Shown one piece after another: positions 55,799-64,000 of a stretch of DNA of 64,000 nucleotides (its first letter is position 1; each line of letters starts with the position of its first letter). This DNA comes from Linderina pennispora (Eukaryota > Kickxellomycota > Kickxellomycetes > Kickxellales > Kickxellaceae): the NCBI RefSeq assembly GCF_002104995.1, contig NW_024468249.1, forward strand, positions 2,852,001 to 2,916,000, read 5' to 3'. A program made the translations under genes and the position numbers. The notes beneath the pieces are model-generated. The model was not told the DNA's origin. It was given only the letters and a program-made list of their open reading frames with translations, and searched no databases.

Positions 55799-56670
55799 TA
55801 GGGTAGAGGTCGAGGAGGGTAATTAGGTCGACTAAGTAGCAGTGCGTGCAATGGGTGTTAATGTGCGAGAGATGATGATATTAATGAGGCTGTGGAAACA
55901 TCAGTGTCTGATTTGAAAATAGAAATCGCAGCCCATGCTGGTTAATATATACGAAAAATGTGACGAAAGCAATCAGTATTAGCGTCAAGCTAAGCTCTGC
56001 TCGCTGCACCGCTATTCCGGACATACTAATGTTAGAGGAAATATTTGCCTATTTCAAAGGGGAACGTGTGATATTGCTTATTGCTGTCACAGATGTGGGC
56101 TTTGATCAGGGGTGTGGAGGACGGACATATAAAATATGGTGGGGGGGTTCATTTTTGAAAAGCCAACCCACAGTATACAAGGCAAATCCTTCCATCTCAC
56201 GGTATATTGTCCTCTCCGGCTTTTCCACTACTATAATTAATGCAGCTTATGTAGCTTGCAATGTAATCATCTCCGCATGGCTCGTATAGGGATAGCCAGG
56301 GTGCAAAAATAAAATGGATAATATACAGGCACACTGGTTGGAAATAATATCTGCCAAAGGCAATATTGCATCGCATTGAATGCAGTATATTGCGCTCGTT
56401 ACACAGCCATGATTTGTAGCGGTATTTGTGCAGTAAGCGGCTGTAAAACAATGCATACATTGGTAATTCGATACACTTTTGAACATATGCTTTGCAACAA
56501 AGGATTTTTATTGATATTTGTCGACTAAAAGCTAACTAGCAGATTGACCTCTATATGAATAAACCACAAAGGTTCTACCTGAGTGTTAGGTAATTAGGAA
56601 AGGAGCATTGGGAGTGCTTTAGAGTAATGATTAGTTGATTGGTATCAATCTGATAAGTAGTTGAGGTAAC
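55799..56670. other. intergenic region
   Basis: No supported gene between cluster members F and G. Confidence 0.4.
55943..55952 (-). promoter_or_regulatory. TATA-like element of gene F
   Basis: GTATATATTA on the minus strand, about 148 bp before the ATG. Confidence 0.5.
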
Positions 56671-57384
56671 TTAGGAACAAACGTTGCTGTTGCAGCACGA
56701 GTCGCACCAGACGTGCTGGAGGCAGCCGTTCTTGTAGATAGCAGTGCGCTTGATGTGGTAGCAAGCCGGACCGCAGCAGTCATGGTGGCAGCAGCAGTCG
56801 TGGTGGCAGCAGCAATCGTGATGGCAGCAAGGATCATGGCAGCAGCAGTCGTGGTGGCAGCAGCAGTCGTGGTGGCAGCACGGCTCATGGCAGCAGCACT
56901 CGTGGTGGCAGCAGCACGGTTCATGGCAGCAGCAATCGTGGTGGCAGCACGGCTCATGGCAGCAGCACTCATGATGGCAGCAGCATGGCTCGTGGCAGCA
57001 GCACTCGTGGTGGCAGCAGCACGGTTCATGGCAGCAGCACTCGTGGTGGCAGCAGCACGGCTCATGGCAGCAGCACTCATGATGGCAGCAAGGACCGGGA
57101 TAGCAGCAGCAGGAGTCGTGCTGCCAGGCACCATCGCAAAAGTTCTTGCTGGCACCCTTGGTCTCGTGGGCCGCAGCAGGAACTGGCACTGCAGCAGCGT
57201 GGGCAGGAGCGGCAACATGAGCAGGGGCGGCAGCGTGAACAGGAGCAGCAGCGTGAACAGGAGCAGCAGCGACGGCCGCGCCGTTTTTGGTAACAGCAGC
57301 ATTCACATTCGTCGCCGGAGCAGCCATTGCCGCCATAATGAGGGCAAGGAATGCAAGGAACGCAATGAAGGTAGGCTTGAACAT
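56671..57384 (-). CDS. secreted His/Cys-rich repeat protein G (intact)
   Basis: This 237-residue uninterrupted frame is the best model for the family. The signal peptide is MFKPTFIAFLAFLALIMAAM, followed by an Ala/Pro/His spacer with AAPVHAAAPVHAAAPAH. The junction KGASKNFC leads to a repeat built from an approximately 12-residue unit, CCCHEPCCCHHE, with Asp variants (CCHHDCC), at about residues 98-205. The C-terminal cap is more complex and basic (YHIKRTAIYKNG, then VWCDSCCNSNVC). About 80 Cys and 40 His in 237 residues would be expected to chelate many metal ions or form a disulfide network. No known family is recognised. Confidence 0.85.
   Translation of the reverse strand: MFKPTFIAFLAFLALIMAAMAAPATNVNAAVTKNGAAVAAAPVHAAAPVHAAAPAHVAAPAHAAAVPVPAAAHETKGASKNFCDGAWQHDSCCCYPGPCCHHECCCHEPCCCHHECCCHEPCCCHHECCCHEPCCCHHECCCHEPCCHHDCCCHEPCCCHHECCCHEPCCHHDCCCHHDCCCHDPCCHHDCCCHHDCCCHHDCCGPACYHIKRTAIYKNGCLQHVWCDSCCNSNVCS
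56760..57090 (-). repeat. tandem 36-bp-type repeat encoding CCCHEPCCCHHE
   Basis: Units of about 36 bp, seen on the plus strand as cagcagcactcgtggtgg followed by cagcagcacggttcatgg with small variants, make up this block. It is read in the Cys frame; the other five frames also stay open and give spurious poly-Ala or Ser/Gly frames. Confidence 0.8.
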
Positions 57385-58322
57385 TATCGAAACCGATTAG
57401 CAGATATTATGATCAAGTAAAAGTGGTTAACGTGTAGCTGGGCTAGTTGCTGGCTAGGAACTGCTGGCCGTTGAGACGGTAAGAAATAGATAGGTGACAA
57501 GAGAACCTAATAAGGTTTGCTGATGTTGTTGTGTTGGGTGCCGGTTTCCACCTGCCACAGTTTATATAGGGTTGCGTAACTGCCAACCAGAGGCAACTAA
57601 ACCTCACTTGTCTATATATTACCCCATGGGGTGGGAGAAAAGGCGGGTCGCATATCTCCGCATTTAATTCACTCTCCAATGATATATTGCCCACATAATA
57701 TCAGACTTTGGGTGTACCTTAGTTTGATGAGGGGGGCTTATTATGTGGGAGTAATTAGCAGTCTGTGGGTAATCCACGCTTTTTTAATACATGTGGGAAG
57801 ACAATATCCATAGGGCATACTCAGGCTCAACTCTACGCTAATGAGGCCGCTGTGGGAGCTCAAAATCCAATATTAAGGCACATGCTATTAAATTCCTATT
57901 CGAATAATCTGCGGGAATATCTGGTATCCGATTTATCGAACAAGAAAGGCTGTTTAACTGATCCATCACCGGTATATAAATCAAAAACAGCTTTACCACA
58001 TAATGAATCAGCGGGAATTCTAGGTGGAAAGTGTGACAATGTGGACTCTAAAAGGATTTGGATAGCGCTAATATTATAATAGATTCACAAAATATTAATG
58101 AACTATGCGTGATATAAGAAAAGATTGAAGTGAAGTGAGCGAGGCTTGGTGATAATGATCCCTGCCATCGACACAAGTACCGATGATAAGGAGATGACAA
58201 AATCGGTTTGTAGAAAATAGCCGGATTTCGAAGTATTGCCTCTAATGATAAAAATGAGAGTTGGTGGTAGCAACACTGTCCGTATTTCTGGAACTAGCTG
58301 GTCGCAAGTAGGGCGTATCTTA
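57385..58322. other. intergenic region
   Basis: No supported gene between cluster members G and H. Confidence 0.4.
57561..57570 (-). promoter_or_regulatory. TATA box of gene G
   Basis: CCTATATAAA on the minus strand, about 180 bp before the ATG. Confidence 0.65.
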
Positions 58323-59231
58323 TTAGCCACGGCAGCAGCCACCGCAGCCACCACATCCACCGCATCCGCAACCCACCCGCATCCCGCCGCAGCCACCACA
58401 TCCGCCGCATCCGCACCCGCCGCATCCACCGCATCCACCGCACCCACCACGGCAGCACCCACACCCGCCACAGCCACCACAACCGCCATAGCCACCATAT
58501 CCACCACATCCACCACATCCACCACACCCACCACACTGACCGCAGCCGCCGCAACCTCCGCAACCACCACACTGACCACAACCGCCATAGCCTCCATAGC
58601 CACCGCATCCACCACAGCCGCAACCGCGGCAGCATCCACCACAACCACCGCATCCACCGCATCCACCACACTGACCGCAACCGCCACAACCACCGCATCC
58701 ACCACACTGACCGCAACCGCCACAACCACCGCATCCACCGCATCCACCACAGCCGCCGCATCCGCAACCACCGCAGCCGCCACAGCCACCGCATCCGCAA
58801 CCACCGCAACCACCGCAACCACATCCACCACAGCCGCCGCAACCGCCACCGCATCCACCACAGCCGCCGCATCCACCGCACCCATTACAACAACCACCAC
58901 AGCCACCGCATCCATTGCAGCAACCACAACAGTGGAGGTCCTTAGCCTGAGTGTGTAGAGCAGAAAGGGGCGAGATGGGGTTAGAGCGAAGAGAAACTGA
59001 AGGGGTGGTGGCGGGAGAATTCTCAGGCTCGACATGAGGTTCGTCGATCTTTGCACATTGCGGCTGCAGGAGCTGCTGCAGAGGACCCGGGTGGGCCACT
59101 GCCGCTGCCTGATGTGGGGTGATGATCAGCGGTGCACTGTTCCTGTTCTGATCAGATGCCGGTTGAGATGTAGCAACTCCCAGAAGTATCGCAAGGAAGG
59201 TAAGCACTAGCAGGAGACTCGGCGTCTGCAT
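58323..59231 (-). CDS. secreted Gly/Cys-rich (CGG repeat) protein H
   Basis: This intact 302-residue frame has a signal peptide ([20 protein letters not shown]) and a spacer rich in Gln/Pro/Ser. From about residue 100 to the end it is an almost uninterrupted array of Cys-Gly-Gly triplets (GGCGGCGGC with occasional N, Q, R, Y). There is little His, unlike genes A and G. Glycine-cysteine triplets of this length resemble cuticle or wall structural proteins rather than enzymes. The DNA is a ccaccg/ccgcat triplet repeat on the plus strand that also keeps the other frames open. Confidence 0.85.
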   Translation of the reverse strand: MQTPSLLLVLTFLAILLGVATSQPASDQNRNSAPLIITPHQAAAVAHPGPLQQLLQPQCAKIDEPHVEPENSPATTPSVSLRSNPISPLSALHTQAKDLHCCGCCNGCGGCGGCCNGCGGCGGCGGCGGGCGGCGGCGCGGCGGCGCGGCGGCGGCGCGGCGGCGGCGGCGGCGQCGGCGGCGGCGQCGGCGGCGGCGGCCRGCGCGGCGGYGGYGGCGQCGGCGGCGGCGQCGGCGGCGGCGGYGGYGGCGGCGGCGCCRGGCGGCGGCGGCGCGGCGGCGGMRVGCGCGGCGGCGGCCRG

Positions 59232-60103
59232 TTTTGCGTGTATACTTTAGCAAATCTGTAAATATATAGATTGCTTAATGAAGCAGGCTGGTTGATTGTG
59301 TGGAGGTTATGCAGTGAAAGACGATGGCAGCGGTAGTGTAGCAAAATAATTTTTGGAATCTGCTGGGCGTGTGAATCCAATGAATTACTGGGAATGAAAA
59401 GAACAGAGCTAAGTAGAGTATAACAGAATGCTGTTACTAGTGAATTGGAGATAGACTTGGTAAGGGAGTTGCGCCATACCAGCCAAGTTATATACGTGTT
59501 CCCATCCGCTTCAAATCCCGGTACACTGGCCACCCACTTTGCACACGACCCAGCAAAACTGGCGCAGTCTATGGAGGTGCATCGAAACAGTGGATAAGAC
59601 AGGCATATCGCTCATATTTTGTGGGGAACCCAGGCCGTAGACAAGCGTGTTGAGAATTGAAGTTGCGTGAATAGGACTTGGATAATTCCCACCCACACCT
59701 ATCTCGTCACTCATACTGTGTTCCTAGTTCAGGATGCACGGACTCCACAGTGTGCATTCAAAAACGCGTAAGGGAGAAATATTCTGGAACCGTGAGCAGG
59801 ATCCTGTGAGGAATTTGTTCTGTGGAGGCTAGGAGTAGAGTTCGAGCAAAAACAAGTGTGTTGGACGTCTCAGCGCGTTTACGGTGATCAAGACATGGCA
59901 GTAGAGTAAGATTAGAAGTAGACTCAAGAGGCCACAAGGAATAGAGCTAGTGGTCTCTTGGCCCTAGTTCCATGTTTTAGATTTTCGCAAAAAAATGACT
60001 AGGAATAATTGAAGTACCAAGAAAGCTGAAACGCGCCAACCGTGGATCGAAATAAGGGAGCTGGGATGGAAAAAAGATATTGTTAATGCACAAACAGAGC
60101 TTA
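59232..60103. other. intergenic region
   Basis: No supported gene between cluster members H and I. Confidence 0.4.
59487..59495 (-). promoter_or_regulatory. TATA-like element of gene H
   Basis: GTATATAAC on the minus strand, about 257 bp before the ATG. Confidence 0.5.
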
Positions 60104-60805
60104 TTAGTAACCACTCTCACCACCCTCACCACCATAGCCGCCATAGCCGCCATAGCCGCCATTGCAGCAGCAGTTACCAGGCTCGGCGCAGCAAGTTTGG
60201 TGAACAACAGTGTGAAGGACTGTTGTACAGCAAGGTGGACAGCACTGGGATTGGCAGCAACACTCACCATTACCACCATATCCCCCGTATCCGCCATACC
60301 CGCCGTACGGTCCGTACCCCCCATATCCGCCATATGGACCATATCCACCGTATCCATTGTATGGACCGTATCCGTTGTATGGACCGTATCCGTTGTATGG
60401 ACCGTATCCGTTGTATGGTCCATATCCGTTGTATGGTCCATATGGTCTATAGCCGGCATAGCCAAAGTTTTCGACACCAGGAGCGCCCCAGGTATTATAT
60501 CCGTTGCTACAGCAATGCCCTCCAGAGCCACACCCTCCGCATCTACCGTACCCATCCCAACCACCATTACCACAGCACGGCCCGCCACTATGGCAATATC
60601 CATCATCGCAGAGTGCCTTAGCATGTCTGACAAAGATAACTGGGTCTGCTGTCTTCGAAGGGGCTATGGAGGCCACCTTCTCGTGAGAAACCTCTGGACT
60701 GTGGGCATGCGCCTTTCCCTTGACCTGGGAGACAGCTGGATCGGCAAGTGAGACAACAGCGAAAGCAAGAAGCGCCAGAAGAGCGATAAGTGATGATCTT
60801 TGCAT
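60104..60805 (-). CDS. secreted Gly/Tyr-rich GPYNGY repeat protein I
   Basis: This intact 233-residue frame has a signal peptide (MQRSSLIALLALLAFAVVSLA) and a His/Lys/Ser spacer. A Cys/Gly segment (CGGCGSGGHCC) follows, then five GPYNGY units and GGYGPYGGYGGYG-type sequence, and a final Cys block (CCCQSQCCPPCC) ending in YGGYGG. The composition is like Gly/Tyr-rich silk, shell-matrix or cuticle proteins. It shares the signal-peptide style, strand and promoter layout of its neighbours, but Tyr/Gly largely replaces Cys in the repeat. Tyr could support di-tyrosine or phenolic crosslinking; this is inference. Confidence 0.85.
   Translation of the reverse strand: MQRSSLIALLALLAFAVVSLADPAVSQVKGKAHAHSPEVSHEKVASIAPSKTADPVIFVRHAKALCDDGYCHSGGPCCGNGGWDGYGRCGGCGSGGHCCSNGYNTWGAPGVENFGYAGYRPYGPYNGYGPYNGYGPYNGYGPYNGYGPYNGYGGYGPYGGYGGYGPYGGYGGYGGYGGNGECCCQSQCCPPCCTTVLHTVVHQTCCAEPGNCCCNGGYGGYGGYGGEGGESGY
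60350..60445 (-). repeat. 18-bp tandem repeat encoding GPYNGY
   Basis: Five near-identical 18-bp units (tatccgttgtatggaccg on the plus strand) encode GPYNGY. Two further units at the edges are degenerate. Confidence 0.9.
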
Positions 60806-61537
60806 CTTGTTGTTTCTGGAACTGTAAAATGGTAGTGTCGATGCTGTGCGTGAAAAATGAGAAGGGGAGATGAGGTCAAATGCAATGGAATTGATGTTGT
60901 GTGTCGCGGGTTGACTGTTGCTAGATTCTAAAGCACAGAGCTGAATTTATACAATATTCAAGTGATGTGTAGTGCACAAGTAGGCATGAATATTCTGTCT
61001 GATGCCCTGTCTTGGGGTTGTTTGCCATGGCCATGAAATTGTAACATGCTATACCGATTTTCTGTATTGGGTCCTGCACCATGGACAGAGCATATTGGTT
61101 CATTATTTAACGATTTGGCATGCGAAAATATCCTCAGTAGGTGTGGGCCCTGCACCCTGGTTGTAGTAATATAATAAATGAAAGTGCTGGAAATTGTAGC
61201 GCAAATACGAACATGCACTTTTTCCCAGGGACCGCCTACACATAGTATCTAAGAGAATTCGTTCCTATTGTGGCAGTTATTTGCATCGCAAAACATGCGA
61301 TGGGGGTTGCATCGCCAGCCCAAAGCGGCTGCTGGTACTACCACGTTGGTCGAAATACAGCGCAGCATTCACTATAACTTGTGGAGTATTCATGACACAA
61401 GGCTAGGGTATGGTTGTTAGAATATAAAAATATCAAAAGTGAATATGAAAAATATTAAGGCTTGAAACAATACCAGAAATCCATATGGAGCAGAAGCAGA
61501 CAAAAAAATCGGAAATTGACCAGTGAGCGATGCCTGT
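60806..61537. other. intergenic region
   Basis: No supported gene between cluster members I and J. Confidence 0.4.
60945..60952 (-). promoter_or_regulatory. TATA box of gene I
   Basis: GTATAAAT on the minus strand, about 144 bp before the ATG. Confidence 0.55.
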
Positions 61538-62530
61538 TTACTCTTCACCACCATCGTCTGCGTCGCGCTGACTACCATGGCTCTTCTTGCACTTGTGCTT
61601 GCCTTTCTTTCCGGCCAAAGCGTGAGTGCTTCCATGCGATAGCTTCTTTTTGCCATTTTGGCCACCGTCATCACCACAGCAATTGCAACACGGGTTCTGA
61701 CACCAGCATGGGTTTTGGCAGCAACAGTTGTTCTGGCAACAGCAAGGGTCCTGGCAGCAGCAATTATCCTGGCAGCAGCAGTTGTTCTGGCAACAGCAGG
61801 GGTCCTGGCAGCAGCAGGGAGGGCAACCACAGCAGCATGGCGGCGGCGGTGGTGGCGGGCAGCAGCAAGGTGGTGGTGGTGCGTAGCGGCAAGCAGGGCA
61901 GCCACAACCACATGGCTGGTTTATACAGCACCGTGATCCACAGACAGGCGTTGGCTCAACACACGGCAGCGCGCGATGGCAGTCACCGCACCCGTACTTA
62001 TACGGCGGGCCCACAACAGGCAAAGAGATCGTGGCCATACCTTCCAGGGTTGGGTCAGGCATAGTCAGATGGTACGTGGGAGTGCCCTCATGGTGGCAGC
62101 AGCAGCACGAGCATCCGTTGCTATCCGATCCTCCATCATGTGCTGCTTTGTTTTTGTGGCAGCCCTTGCGCACAACTCCTTTGACAGCAGCGTCTGATAC
62201 CCCAGTGGTCGCTTTGGTCAGATCGGCTGCTATTTTAGACACTTCGGCGGATTCGGCGCCAGTATCAAGCGCCTCTGTAGGTTCAGATTCAGCATCAGGT
62301 TTCCCAGAGGCTGCTACGCGGTTGTTTCCGGATGGGGAGGGTAACAACTCGAGGTCCGGATCACGTGTGGTAACATCAACATGTAACATGTCTTGTACAA
62401 TGGTTTCGGGAAGGACGGCGCTGGATGTTACTGGCTCGGCATTCGATGCATGGTGGTGGTAAGGCAGGCTGGCTGTACCAAGCGTACCAAACAGCAGCGA
62501 TACCAACAACAAGAGATGTGGTTTCCTCAT
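61538..62530 (-). CDS. secreted Cys/Gln-rich repeat protein J
   Basis: This intact 330-residue frame has a signal peptide (MRKPHLLLLVSLLFGTLGTA), an acidic Ser/Glu/Ala spacer of about 120 residues and a first Cys cluster (SNGCSCCCCHHEGTP). A mixed segment with paired Cys (CGSRCCINQPCGCGCPAC) comes next, then Pro-Cys runs and an array of CCCQDP, CCCQNN and CCCQDN units. The C-terminus is basic (GKKGKHKCKKSHGSQ) and ends acidic. Gln/Asn take the place of His in this repeat. It is the rightmost member of the cluster. Confidence 0.85.
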   Translation of the reverse strand: MRKPHLLLLVSLLFGTLGTASLPYHHHASNAEPVTSSAVLPETIVQDMLHVDVTTRDPDLELLPSPSGNNRVAASGKPDAESEPTEALDTGAESAEVSKIAADLTKATTGVSDAAVKGVVRKGCHKNKAAHDGGSDSNGCSCCCCHHEGTPTYHLTMPDPTLEGMATISLPVVGPPYKYGCGDCHRALPCVEPTPVCGSRCCINQPCGCGCPACRYAPPPPCCCPPPPPPPCCCGCPPCCCQDPCCCQNNCCCQDNCCCQDPCCCQNNCCCQNPCWCQNPCCNCCGDDGGQNGKKKLSHGSTHALAGKKGKHKCKKSHGSQRDADDGGEE

Positions 62531-63103
62531 TGTGTATTTACGTGTGGGGATCTGACCAGAATGTGCAAGGGCCAGAGATTGGAATTGAAAATAAAGAAAA
62601 TGTGCTAGGGCTGGGATTTGTATTGCGGAACAGGTATGCCTTTCTGGGGAGTCATTGATATGGCTATTTATTGCACCGGTCAGCAGGCAGGTGTGCCATC
62701 GCCGGTATGCATAAATGGACGCTCTAGGTATACGATAGACAAGTGGTTCACATGCGCACGCAGCATATTAAACTGTCCCTCCCAAAGCAATATAAACCTG
62801 AGAAAACAAGGTGGCTGTGGCCGGTGCTTGCTCGATTTTTAGTGCGTAACGCAGCGGCCAGCAGCATGCTTTTCGGGCACAGCGATGGCTGGGGAAGTAT
62901 AGGGATTGTAAACACCTGTCCCTCCACAGCAGCCTTCTTTATGCTGGATGAGAGCGATCTGACTACCAATGTCTCAGCACACACCCACTCGAAGCCGATG
63001 TCATAGATTGGGTAAAAGGAATGAGAAATTACAGACGTGCCAAAAGATTATGCGGGAAAATGGGGAAGATAAAAATAGCCTGCGCTTGCCAAGAGCCGGC
63101 CCC
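62531..63103. promoter_or_regulatory. upstream region of gene J
   Basis: CAATAAATAG on the minus strand at about 62664-62673, some 135 bp before the ATG, is TATA-like. No gene is supported here. Confidence 0.4.
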
Positions 63104-64000
63104 TCACTCGTATGCTCGATGGGGCTGCGGGCTTGGCTCCTGGTACTCGGCACCACTGCCTGGCGATGGCTGGAAATCGTGCTGTGTCTGGTACCCAAAG
63201 TATCCGTGGCCTGCAGGTGGTTGCGTGGCATAGGCATTGCTGGGCGCGTACGATACCTGCGGGGCAGGGTTTGCTGGCGGGTATGGCGTCTTGACAAAGG
63301 TGGAGTGGTGAGGGGCGCCACCAGCACTAGGGTAAGACGCGCCCGCATTCTGGTCGAACTGCACGCCAGTGCCATACGACGTGTTTCCATATGACTGCGA
63401 AAGCTGTGTAGTGGTAGTTATCTGCAGTGGCTGCTGTGGCGGTGGTTGTACATCATACGAGCTGTTGCTGACGGTGGCCCATGGATTGAACCCCTGCGGG
63501 CCGTCTTGTGCCATAGGCGTCTCATATGCGTAAGAGCTCTCAAATTGCACCTGCCCGGCTGTGTTTTGCTGCTGGCGGCCAGCGCTGTCAAACATGCTGT
63601 CGCGAGTCGGCTCCGTATCCAGCTTGTATGGATCTGTCCCCTCGCCGTGCGTCGGCACCACCACGGGGCGGAAGTCGGCGTCGGACGGCGGCAGTTCACC
63701 AATAGGCTCGACCCTTGTTGCCTTCAAGTCGCGCGCAACAAAAGTCAGTGCCCACACCAAGCACGATATGGTCTCAGGTACGGTCGTCAAAAAGAACAGG
63801 TACAGGCGACGCTTGTCCGTGTCCAGCTTTATGACACGCAGCGCTACCAGCATGTAAAACAGACTGCGCACAAACAGCAGGAATGCAGTGATGTAAAAGG
63901 ACATGCGCACACGCGGCGCCTGGTACACCATGGCCTCGTGGACAGTGAAGCGCACAACTGTGCCCAAGTACACAACCGACAGGACAAGGAAGCCGATTTC
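63104..64000 (-). CDS. multi-pass membrane protein, 5' part outside window
   Basis: The reading frame is open to the window edge, so the N-terminus is missing. The visible part begins within a hydrophobic span (IGFLVLSVVYLGTVV). Two more follow: FYITAFLLFVRSLFYMLVAL, a charged loop KLDTDKRRLY, and LFFLTTVPETISCLVWALTF. The remaining 200 residues are a cytoplasmic-looking tail rich in Pro, Gln, Ser, Tyr and Asn. The span-loop arrangement resembles RTA1-like or other fungal 7TM transporter or sensor proteins, but I cannot assign a family. It is on the same strand as the Cys-rich cluster but has none of its features. Confidence 0.7.
   Translation of the reverse strand, partial: EIGFLVLSVVYLGTVVRFTVHEAMVYQAPRVRMSFYITAFLLFVRSLFYMLVALRVIKLDTDKRRLYLFFLTTVPETISCLVWALTFVARDLKATRVEPIGELPPSDADFRPVVVPTHGEGTDPYKLDTEPTRDSMFDSAGRQQQNTAGQVQFESSYAYETPMAQDGPQGFNPWATVSNSSYDVQPPPQQPLQITTTTQLSQSYGNTSYGTGVQFDQNAGASYPSAGGAPHHSTFVKTPYPPANPAPQVSYAPSNAYATQPPAGHGYFGYQTQHDFQPSPGSGAEYQEPSPQPHRAYE

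Noticed and set aside
56760-57090. CRISPR-like regularly spaced repeats
   Set aside because: The units are contiguous without unique spacers and are in-frame coding repeats in a eukaryotic genome.
54839-57420. Plus-strand Ala/Met/Ser-rich frames over genes F and G
   Set aside because: Antisense shadows of the CCHHECC repeats.
58236-58958. Plus-strand Thr/Ala-rich frame that looks mucin-like
   Set aside because: It mirrors the CGG repeat of gene H on the opposite strand, has no signal peptide and would be an accident of the ccaccgcat repeat.

Overview
This is a 64 kb piece of an intron-poor fungal nuclear genome. The gene content (CAF-1 p60, SF3b subunit 2, a USP7-like protein, a DCC1-like protein, a mitochondrial GEP4-type phosphatase, fungal GATA and GPCR-like proteins, secreted subtilases) rules out a bacterium. 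An early-diverging lineage such as Kickxellomycotina is my guess from style alone and is not proven here.

Layout. (1) 0.6-16.6 kb is a housekeeping region: an F-box/LRR-like protein, a USP7-like ubiquitin protease that has lost its catalytic residues, CAF-1 p60, a GATA factor, a glycerate-kinase-like protein (Tda10), SF3B2/Cus1, a WD40 protein, a small Gly/Gln-rich protein and a multi-exon Tudor-like gene. (2) 18.0-32.1 kb is a tandem array of three secreted S8 subtilases with PA inserts. It is interrupted at 25.7-28.2 kb by a Fanzor (eukaryotic TnpB relative) with an in-frame stop and a frameshift. (3) 32.2-42.7 kb holds two 7TM GPCR-like genes, a CTD-kinase-type cyclin, a NAA50-like acetyltransferase, a 2-Cys peroxiredoxin, DCC1, GEP4 and a two-RRM protein. 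(4) 43.9-62.5 kb is the most striking part: ten consecutive genes on the minus strand, each encoding a signal peptide, a spacer and a low-complexity, mostly cysteine-rich tandem-repeat domain. The repeats range from CCHHECCCHEPC-like through nearly pure Cys/Pro, CK/CH, CQDPC, CGG and a collagen-like GXY tract to GPYNGY. Six of the ten share a short junction motif close to GKNLCC, and most have a TATA box about 130-260 bp upstream of the start. I know of no described system that matches it. It looks like an expanding locus for secreted, disulfide- and/or metal-crosslinked structural material. (5) The right edge holds a truncated multi-pass membrane protein.

Caution. Many genes are broken by frameshifts. 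Every shift whose direction I could fix is +1 (one extra base), often in a short homopolymer. That pattern fits insertion errors in the assembly better than natural decay, so broken genes here are given as whole loci and should not be taken as pseudogenes without resequencing.
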